From assembly GCF_046298265.1 (NCBI RefSeq), contig NZ_JBKAHK010000006.1, positions 1-64,000 on the forward strand: a stretch of 64,000 bases of DNA, written 5' to 3'. A model generated the notes under the pieces. It saw only the letters and a program-made list of their open reading frames with translations, was not told the DNA's origin and searched no databases. The DNA is from Gillisia xinjiangensis (GTDB lineage Bacteria > Bacteroidota > Bacteroidia > Flavobacteriales > Flavobacteriaceae). A program made the translations under genes and the position numbers. Each line of letters starts with the position of its first letter. The stretch's first letter is position 1. Shown here piece by piece: positions 54,609-62,500 of the stretch.

Positions 54609-54736
54609 GCGGTTTTAGCACAAACTGGTCTTAACCATTCTGATTTTACACAGCAAAATAATTTTTTTAATCGACAACCGAGAACTTGCAACCGAAGACT
54701 ATTTTAAAACCATCACATCATCAAATAATCAGAGAA

Positions 54737-55330
54737 TCACTCCTTCCTCAACCACCCCAATACCTGATTATTTTGAATTCTCCATTTCCCTCTATGCTTT
54801 TTGAGTTTAAAGTTTTCCCTACTGGAAGCAAGCACGCCTGGATTCTGCTGGATAATATCGATCTCATTATCACTTACTGCAGAAATTATTGCGACGTGCC
54901 CATAACTATTAAACTCCGTTGCTTTAAAAATCAGGAGATCGTTTACTCTGGGTTTTGTACTACTCCCGTTGGTGTACTGTATCAGGTTCCTATCGACGTT
55001 ATTTTTTCCATTTGCAAGACGGGAATCAAAAAAGTCTTTTGCATGTCCATAAGAGTTGGGCATTTTATGATTTAAATGTTCAAAGTAATACCTCTTGACA
55101 AATTCAACACATTGATATTTCAAACCAAGATTGTATCCGTCAGGCGCTAAGTTCCTCCCTTTGACATTACCCACTTCCCCATTGTAATATACCGCAACTC
55201 CATTAAACTGATCAATTTCCTGGCCTGCCGTTTTTGTGGGATGCAACCCGGTCCTACTATAGATATAAAACCCACCCGCCCCCAACAATAGAACAAGTAA
55301 AATAACCGAGACCTTTTTAATAATTCCCAA
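54737..55330 (-). CDS. CHAP-domain amidase/peptidase
   Basis: This is a 197-residue exported or membrane-anchored protein: a hydrophobic N-terminus (about 5-24) and a CHAP domain with the catalytic cysteine Cys74 in KYQCVEFVKRYY and histidine His145 in GHVAIIS. CHAP enzymes cut peptidoglycan peptides or amidate polyamines. It lies alone on the minus strand between plus-strand genes. It could be a cell-wall enzyme of conjugation or lysis, but its context does not decide. Confidence 0.83.
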   Translation of the reverse strand: MGIIKKVSVILLVLLLGAGGFYIYSRTGLHPTKTAGQEIDQFNGVAVYYNGEVGNVKGRNLAPDGYNLGLKYQCVEFVKRYYFEHLNHKMPNSYGHAKDFFDSRLANGKNNVDRNLIQYTNGSSTKPRVNDLLIFKATEFNSYGHVAIISAVSDNEIDIIQQNPGVLASSRENFKLKKHRGKWRIQNNQVLGWLRKE

Positions 55331-55536
55331 ATAACTAATGTTTAAAGTTTAGTTGAAATCTTTTCTGTAGGGATTACAATCTATAAAAAAAATTCTCAGT
55401 GTTATATCCCGGTAGCTAATTTAAAATTTAAATCCCTCTGCTCTCTCCACTTGCGTAATTTACCGGGTTCCGGCAAGCTCAATTTGAACTGAGAACTGCC
55501 AGCATCACACCATCAAATCATTATATAATCAAACCA

Positions 55537-55570
55537 CGTCACCCCCTGTCGCTATCTCCACATATATTTG
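55537..55570 (+). promoter_or_regulatory. CGnCn-N5-TGnCG operator 5
   Basis: CGTCA-CCCCC-TGTCG (55537-55551) is followed exactly 11 bases later by the consensus -7 box TATATTTG (55563-55570), with the start codon 20 bases after. The downstream flank TTTGTAAAAC is shared with operator 4. Confidence 0.72.
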
Positions 55571-55589
55571 TAAAACAAATCAAAATCGT

Positions 55590-55826
55590 ATGCCCAAAAT
55601 CGAGATCACTTTAACCGAAGAACAGTACCAACATATTCAGGAAGAGATCAAATATCACAACCGGGTTCACCTTTCTGAAGGGGTTTTTGGCGGATACGAA
55701 CTGAGCCTGCTCGTGGGAATTCCCGATGTATTTGGAAGTACGCTGGAAATGAATGTTAATGAAAACATTGAATTGGGTGAGGTAAAGTGGAAGTTTGTTC
55801 GAGCGACCAGTGACGAGAGATTTTAA
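55590..55826 (+). CDS. Hypothetical protein, 78 residues
   Basis: This is a small soluble acidic protein starting MPKIEITLTEEQYQHIQEEI, which looks like a beta strand plus helix of a ribbon-helix-helix or related fold. The rest (GGYELSLLVGIPDVFGSTLEMN) is beta-rich. First gene under operator 5. The next gene starts four bases after its stop. Confidence 0.6.
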   Translation: MPKIEITLTEEQYQHIQEEIKYHNRVHLSEGVFGGYELSLLVGIPDVFGSTLEMNVNENIELGEVKWKFVRATSDERF

Positions 55827-55830
55827 TATT

Positions 55831-56457
55831 ATGGAAATCCGAAAGGCATTCTTCCGCTACCCTTTTATATTTGTTCAATCACCTAACTATCAAAAAATGA
55901 ATTACACCCTGGCGTTAACCGGTGACATCTTTCATATTTTCACTGAAGCAGGAACCTTTAACCTCTTTTATAAAATAGAGAATGAGCAACTCCTTTTAAA
56001 AACAGAATACCTATATGATTTTGGCCATCCGCATACGACTGAGGAGCATACTTTTAAGATCCAGGATCCCAAACTTTCAGACAAACAAATTCTGAGAAAC
56101 TTCCTCAATGAAAAATTATATACCCGCTTTTTTTCTGAGCAGATCATACGGCAGGAAAGTGTTTTTTTCTCTTCTGAAGAACTGGAGGATATCAATAATC
56201 TTGCACGTAAAGCAAGAAAGGAAAAAGAGGAGCGAGCGAAAATGATGCACCGGGATACCGAAATCATCCAATATTGCGAAAGGGAACAAATGAATCCCCG
56301 ACTCGCCGGACTGGATCTAAACCAGTGGTTTGCAAATTGTCCCGGGGGCCGGCATCCATTAATGATTGCAGCAGACAGCGGTACCCGGGGATGTGGTTAT
56401 TGTAAAAAGAAAGGGGAATTACCGGAACTGGAAAAATGGGTTGATGAAAAGAAATAG
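55831..56457 (+). CDS. Hypothetical protein with Cys-rich C-terminus, 208 residues
   Basis: The start at MEIRKAFFRY avoids overlap with the preceding gene. A beta-rich N-terminal half leads to a charged helix (about 130-150, ARKARKEKEERAKMMHR). The C-terminus, FANCPGGRHPLMIAADSG then CGYCKKKG, has three Cys and one His as for a small zinc site. No known family. It is in operon with the 78-residue gene, under operator 5. Confidence 0.6.
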   Translation: MEIRKAFFRYPFIFVQSPNYQKMNYTLALTGDIFHIFTEAGTFNLFYKIENEQLLLKTEYLYDFGHPHTTEEHTFKIQDPKLSDKQILRNFLNEKLYTRFFSEQIIRQESVFFSSEELEDINNLARKARKEKEERAKMMHRDTEIIQYCEREQMNPRLAGLDLNQWFANCPGGRHPLMIAADSGTRGCGYCKKKGELPELEKWVDEKK

Positions 56458-56483
56458 CCGGGACTTTCCCAACTTTTCAATGA

Positions 56484-56517
56484 CGCCACGAAATGGCGTG
56501 ATCTCTTGCTAAATATG
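56484..56517 (+). promoter_or_regulatory. CGnCn-N5-TGnCG operator 6 (perfect palindrome)
   Basis: CGCCA-CGAAA-TGGCG (56484-56498) is perfectly symmetric and 11 bases upstream of TAAATATG (56510-56517), the -7 box. It is the cleanest copy and best shows the half-site CGCCA. Confidence 0.72.
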
Positions 56518-56541
56518 CAACATTAAATAACTCAACCTCTC

Positions 56542-56934
56542 ATGGAAGTACCTGAAAAGCCTGAAGACAAAACTCTTTATCAGCAGCACCCCACGCCTTT
56601 TGATCTCCTGGAGATCAACACTCAGGGTAAATCCATTCCTGAGCTCTACCGGGAACTCAATTCCCTGGCCCGGGAACATTTTATGGAATACTGTTACCGC
56701 AGTAAAAAAAACTTTACCTACTTTAAATTCCAGAACACCAATTTTTATCGCAGGTATTTTTACTTGCAGCAACATCTCAAAGGGCTCACCTACTGGCTTT
56801 ACAACGGTAAGGAAAACCTTCCCGAAAACATGTTTATGCTCCTACGGGAAGAACCGGAATATGACAACCCCTGGGGTACAAGGGCAAATTTTGACAGATT
56901 GGAAAAGAAGGATTTTTTTGGAAAAAGCAGGTGA
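56542..56934 (+). CDS. Hypothetical protein, 130 residues
   Basis: This is a soluble protein, very rich in Tyr/Phe/Arg (HFMEYCYRSKKNFTYFKFQN, then FYRRYFYLQQHLKGLTYWLY). It has no known family. It is the sole gene directly behind operator 6. Bases 56935-57346 downstream hold only TTACGG site 3. Confidence 0.58.
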   Translation: MEVPEKPEDKTLYQQHPTPFDLLEINTQGKSIPELYRELNSLAREHFMEYCYRSKKNFTYFKFQNTNFYRRYFYLQQHLKGLTYWLYNGKENLPENMFMLLREEPEYDNPWGTRANFDRLEKKDFFGKSR

Positions 56935-57059
56935 TCTTTTTAAGAAATACTGATGGGAAAATTGAATAATATATGCTGCTTACTTACCGGTGAATTAATA
57001 GCTGGATTTTACAATTTCGGGAGCAAGTATTAAAATAAATCTTAATTTTTTTAACTGTT

Positions 57060-57104
57060 TTACGGTTTCCCGTAAAACTAAGCAAATACATATACCTACT
57101 TTAG
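57060..57104 (+). promoter_or_regulatory. TTACGG-N4-CCGTAA site 3
   Basis: The palindrome (57060-57075) is followed after exactly 21 bases by TACTTTAG (57097-57104). The nearest clear gene, at 57347, lies about 240 bases downstream, implying a long leader or an unrecognised small gene in between. Confidence 0.6.
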
Positions 57105-57346
57105 ATGCTCAGTTTTAGTGAAAATCAGAAAAAACTGCGCATTATGGATCTAAAAATATTTTAACACACATTTTAGATTTGTTGAGTATTATTAACTAAG
57201 TTTGAAATACTGTTCTTTTGCCCTAACCTCAAGGATATCTTTTATTTAAATTAACCTACGAATGAATAGATATTTTCCATTTTTAAAACCCGTTTTTTTT
57301 GGTCCGTTGACAAAATTGTAATGAATTTATTTAATACAAATCGAAC

Positions 57347-57760
57347 ATGAAAGAAACAGAATTTAAACTTGAATTTGAAAATTTTTACTGCCCCGTTACG
57401 GGCAAACACGTATTGGATCCGGGGCAATTCAATCCATCTCCAGCCATGGTATTCCTGTTTTTGCATTCGGAAAGAAGTTTTGAATTTCTACGAAAGGATA
57501 TAAAGGACAAATTTTCAAAACTTTTTAATGACGATTTAAAACACGGGGAGCTATACTTACATTTAACCGAGAAAGAATTTATCGATAAAGAAAATTATTG
57601 GTGGATAACCCATGGTGGGCCTCCATTTGGATTTGTAAGTATGTGTTTTGACATGGAATATGTGGACGAGAATGAGGTGAAGGAGCAGCCTTATTATTTG
57701 GAAGATTCGATTCCGGATGAAGATAAACCAAATATAAAAAATCTATTCAAAATTAATTAA
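57347..57760 (+). CDS. Hypothetical protein, paralogue of the 40.2-kb gene
   Basis: This is a 137-residue protein with the same N-terminal pattern as the gene at 40245 (EFENFYCPVTGKHVLDPGQF, PSPAMVFLFL) and a longer acidic C-terminus. It includes WWITHGGPPFGFVSMCFDMEYV, where the 40-kb copy has LSVARLCFDLGYEV. Unknown function. It stands between TTACGG site 3 and rmuC. Confidence 0.62.
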   Translation: MKETEFKLEFENFYCPVTGKHVLDPGQFNPSPAMVFLFLHSERSFEFLRKDIKDKFSKLFNDDLKHGELYLHLTEKEFIDKENYWWITHGGPPFGFVSMCFDMEYVDENEVKEQPYYLEDSIPDEDKPNIKNLFKIN

Positions 57761-57842
57761 TGAAAATTACTGCACTTTATACTTTCAGAAATTCACCTTG
57801 TCTCAGAAGAAAATGTAACTAAAAATCAAAACCAATTTTCAT

Positions 57843-59543
57843 ATGGATATATATATGCTTATAACAGTTGCCGTTTTAGTCCTTATATCAATCATCCTTA
57901 TATTTGTTTTTCGTCCCAAAACAGAAAGTAATGGTGAAAAGAATTACCAGCTATTACAGGATAAACTTGATGATTTGTTTTTTACTGTGGAAAAACTTCA
58001 GGGTGGTTTAAAAGAAGATTTTAGAATTAATCGGGAAGAAAGCGCAAAACTTTCCAAAGAGGATAGGGAAGAATTAAATGACACGCTTAAAGACATACAA
58101 AAAGATCAAAAGGAAAATTTAAAAACTATTTCTGAGGATAATGTTAAAGCTTTTGATAAACTTACCGAAAAACTTGAAGAAAAATTGACCGCTTTAACCA
58201 ATAAAGCAGATGAAAATGCTAAAGAAAACCGGGATGAAACAAAAACTAGTTTTAAAGAATTTCAAGAAAGTTTTGCTCAGAAAATAAAAGAATTTAATGA
58301 TGTTCAAAAAGAAAAATTTAAAGATATAAATACAAAACAAAAAGAACTGGTTGATACCACTGAAACAAAATTGGAGAGTATACGAAAAACTTTAGAAGAA
58401 AAATTAAAGGAAGTTAACGACCAATCAAAGGAAGATTCAGAACTTCAACGTACCAATCTCACAAAAGAAATAAAGGCATTTCAAGAGGCTTTTGATAAGA
58501 GCGTTCAATCATTTAACGATTTGCAAAGAGAGAAATTTGCAGACTTAGATAAAAAACAAGATAAACTCATAGAAGGTACAGAAAAGAAACTTGAAGAAAT
58601 GAGGGAAACTGTTGACGAAAAACTTCAAAAAACTCTTAACGAACGCCTTGGACAATCGTTTGAAACGGTTGGTAAACAACTTGAAGCCGTTCAACTTGGT
58701 CTGGGTGAAATGAAAAACCTAGCAACAGATGTAGGAGGTTTAAAAAAGGTTTTAAGTAATGTAAAAATGAGAGGTGGATTTGGAGAAGTTCAATTAGGAA
58801 TGCTATTGGAACAAATTTTGGCTCCAGACCAATATGAGGCAAATGTCAAAACAAAATCTGGAAGCAGTGATTCTGTTGAATATGCCATCAAATTGCCCGG
58901 TAAGGATGAAAATGGAGGGCAGGTATGGCTTCCGGTCGATGCTAAATTTCCAAAGGATATCTATGAGCAACTACAAAACGCACACGAAATTGGAGATATA
59001 GCCAGAATTAAATTAGCGGATAAAAACCTGGAAAGTACCATTAAAAAAATGGCGAAAGATATTAGTGAGAAATATCTTGATCCACCCAATACTACCGACT
59101 TTGGAATAATGTTTCTTCCTTTTGAAGGAATCTATGCAGAGGTTGTTCGTAATGCAAGTTTACTAGAAACTTTACAGAGAGATTATAAAATAATTGTAAC
59201 GGGCCCTACCACTCTTGCTGCAATTTTAAATAGTTTGCAAATGGGGTTTAAAACTCTTGCAATTCAAAAAAGAAGCAGTGAGGTTTGGCAAGTACTAGGG
59301 GCAGTGAAAACTGAGTTTAAGAAATTTGGAGGCCTTATGGATAAGGCACAGAAAAACATTCAAATTGGGCTTAATCAATTAGAGGAAGTACAAGGTAAAA
59401 GAACTAAAGCAATTCAACGAAAATTAATCTCAGTTGAATCTCTTGACCCTAAAGGAACTTCTAAAATTTTTCCTCAGCTAAATAAAATAGAATCCTTGGA
59501 GGATCGCGATAATTTAGAACCGGATGAAGTACAACAAAACTAA
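57843..59543 (+). CDS. rmuC: RmuC family DNA recombination-limiting protein
   Basis: This is a 566-residue protein with an N-terminal membrane helix (about 4-24), a long coiled coil (about 35-290) containing two copies of a roughly 75-residue segment (FNDVQKEKFKDINTKQ and FNDLQREKFADLDKKQ), and a C-terminal nuclease-like RmuC domain (about 295-520: RGGFGEVQLGMLLEQIL, LPVDAKFPKD, FGIMFLPFEGIYAEV). RmuC limits recombination at inverted repeats. It is 48 bases upstream of a large helicase gene, so the two may act together on DNA. Confidence 0.92.
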   Translation: MDIYMLITVAVLVLISIILIFVFRPKTESNGEKNYQLLQDKLDDLFFTVEKLQGGLKEDFRINREESAKLSKEDREELNDTLKDIQKDQKENLKTISEDNVKAFDKLTEKLEEKLTALTNKADENAKENRDETKTSFKEFQESFAQKIKEFNDVQKEKFKDINTKQKELVDTTETKLESIRKTLEEKLKEVNDQSKEDSELQRTNLTKEIKAFQEAFDKSVQSFNDLQREKFADLDKKQDKLIEGTEKKLEEMRETVDEKLQKTLNERLGQSFETVGKQLEAVQLGLGEMKNLATDVGGLKKVLSNVKMRGGFGEVQLGMLLEQILAPDQYEANVKTKSGSSDSVEYAIKLPGKDENGGQVWLPVDAKFPKDIYEQLQNAHEIGDIARIKLADKNLESTIKKMAKDISEKYLDPPNTTDFGIMFLPFEGIYAEVVRNASLLETLQRDYKIIVTGPTTLAAILNSLQMGFKTLAIQKRSSEVWQVLGAVKTEFKKFGGLMDKAQKNIQIGLNQLEEVQGKRTKAIQRKLISVESLDPKGTSKIFPQLNKIESLEDRDNLEPDEVQQN

Positions 59544-59591
59544 TTTTTATTATTTAAGAGCTTTATTTTAGAATAAAATACCTCAAATAAA

Positions 59592-62500
59592 ATGGACGCA
59601 TTTAAAACTCATAAGAAGGTAATTGAAAACTACCGAAGCTATCTAGAATCTTTTTTAAGCATAAGTGATGAAAGAATAAAAACAGAGGTTCAAAAAGCTT
59701 TCAATGACGAGGGGTTTATTCCCCAACCATTGATTCAATTTAATCCCTCTTATAAAAGAGACCAATCATTATTAGATCTGGTCACTGAAGGAAAAATCCA
59801 TAAGGATCTTCCAAAAGCCTTTGGAGACTTTAATTTATACAAACATCAAATTGAAGCGATAAAAAAAGGTATTCAGGATCAAGGGTTTATAGTGACATCC
59901 GGAACAGGATCAGGAAAATCCCTGACTTTCATGGCTACCATATTCAATCATATCTTTGAGCTGGGAGATAAAAAAACAAAAGGAATAAAAGCGATTTTGG
60001 TTTATCCAATGAATGCTTTAATCAACTCGCAGGAAATCGAAATTAAAAAATATGCCGAGATCTTTGGTGATGAATTTCCTGTTTCTGTTGCTACTTATTC
60101 CGGGCAAAACAGCAATGCAGATCGGGAGAAAATTCAGGCAGATCCACCTGATATTTTATTAACCAATTATATGATGCTGGAATTAATTATGACCCGGCAA
60201 AGGGAGAGTTGGTTAAGGGATTCTCTTAAAGATTCCTTGAAATATTTAATTTTTGATGAGCTTCATACCTATCGTGGCCGGCAGGGTTCAGATGTGAGTA
60301 TGCTCATAAGAAGAATAAAAAGTATTTGTAATAAAAAATTGGTCTGTATTGGTACTTCTGCTACTATGGCTTCCGACGGAAGTGTAGAAGAAAAGAAAAG
60401 AGCTGTTGCCAATGTTGCATCAACAATTTTTGGTGAATCCTATACTGAAGATCAAATCATTAGTGAATATCTGGAACCCTGTACAAGCGGAAAAAAACCT
60501 ACTAAAGAAGAACTAATTAAATATTTGGAAGAAGAACTTCGTGGTGAGACTGAAACTGATTTTATTACAAGTCCTCTAAGTATTTGGCTGGAAACTCAAA
60601 TAGCTTTAAAACATAATGGTACTACGCTGGAAAGAGGGCTTCCCCTAACTATAAATGAAATTTCTGAAAAATTAGTTGATTTCACTGGTATTCCTTTCGA
60701 AATATGTGTAGATAAAATTACCCGACTTTTAAAATGGACCGAAAAATTAAATGAAGAGAATAGGTTGAAAAATACCCGCCGCACTTTTCTTCCCTTTAAG
60801 TTTCACCAGTTTATTTCTCAAACCAGTACAGTATCTGTATCCCTGGAATCACGATCAAGTCGGCATATTACAATAAAATCAGGAAGATATGCTTTGGAAG
60901 ATGGGGCAGAAAAACTATTGTTTCCAGTACTTTTTAGCAGGTATTCCGGAGTGGATTTTATTTGTGTGGAAAAAGATGTTCAAGAAAACACCCTTTTACC
61001 CCGTAATCCAGATGAACACGTTGAAACGCTAACCCTAAAGGAAGGAAAAGGTGACAATTTAAATGAATATAATTTTAGATCAGGTTATATTGTTTTGGAT
61101 GAGGGTGAAGGTTTTTGGCAAGATGACCCTATCGACATGGTTCCGGAATCCTGGTTAAAACCAAATCGAACCGCACTAAAACCGTATTACCACTGGCATA
61201 TGCCTAGTGAGATCTATTTTGATTTAGAAGGCAACTATTCCGAAAGCCCAGTATATCCTTTAAAAGGATATTTTATACCTGTAAAACTTAGAATCGATCC
61301 CACTGCAGGTATTATTTATGATGATGCTAAAACTAATGAAAATACCAAGTTAATGCGTCTTGGGAATGAAGGTAGAAGTACTGCAACCACAATTACCAGT
61401 TATGCAATAATCAATTCCCTTTTCGAGCAAAATGAAAATACAGCAGATCAAAAACTTTTAAGTTTTACTGACAATAGACAGGACGCTTCGCTTCAGGCTG
61501 GTCATTTTAATGATTTCATTTCTACCGTTAAACTTAGGGCTGCACTGCACAAAACAATAAAAGATGCAGGTAGCGAATTAAATATTGAAAATATTGCTGA
61601 AAAAGTTTTTAAAACCCTCAATTTAAAAGAGACAGATTTCGCAAATCCCAACTTTTTAAGCAGCGATCCCGATTTTCCGGAATTACAAAATATTAAGGCT
61701 ATCAAGCAATACATTTTGTACAGACTTTTTCAGGATTTAAAAAGGGGTTGGAAATATACGTTACCAAACCTGGAACAAACTGCTCTTCTTAAAATTGAAT
61801 ATTTCAGATTAGAAAAACTGGCATCTTTAGAACACAAATTTACAAACATAGTCCTATTTAATACTTCCACTTCTGAACAGAGGTTAAGCATGCTTAAGCA
61901 ATTTTTAAATTTCTTTAGAACAAATTTTGCTTTATACCATAGCATTCTTGCTGACAACAGGATGGAAACAGAAAGTTTGCTAAAAAACCGGTTAGATGAA
62001 AAAAAATTATGGTCCCTGGATCATAATGAAAATATGGAAAGCCCTACTTTTATGGTTACCCGGGTTCCGGGAAAGGCAATTCAACAAGGAATTTTCTTTT
62101 CTTCAATTGGACTGCGTTCTGGTATTGGGAAATACTTTAAAAAGAAATTTGCCGATGCACAGCTGGAAAAACCCGGAATGGATGATTTTACTTTATTCAT
62201 GGAGCAGTTATGTGATCTTTTGAAGGAAACAGGATTTCTAACTAAAACAGAAAATTTACGGGGAAAAAATGGCACTGTTACCGGTTATCTTTTAAGAGCA
62301 GATAATCTTCTTTGGTTACCAGGTGATGAAAGCACCGTGCCCATAGATGAAACCCGAACCAGTACCTATAGACCTTTAGCTTTAAAGCCTAATCAATATT
62401 TTCAGGATCTTTATAAGACCGATTTTTCTAAGTTTAATAAAGAGATAATTGGAAAAGAACATACAGGACAATTATCCAGTGGAGACAGAATAGAGAGGGA

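Noticed and set aside
54686..55075. 129-codon plus-strand frame
   Set aside because: It is antisense to the CHAP-domain gene, which has catalytic residues in the right order.
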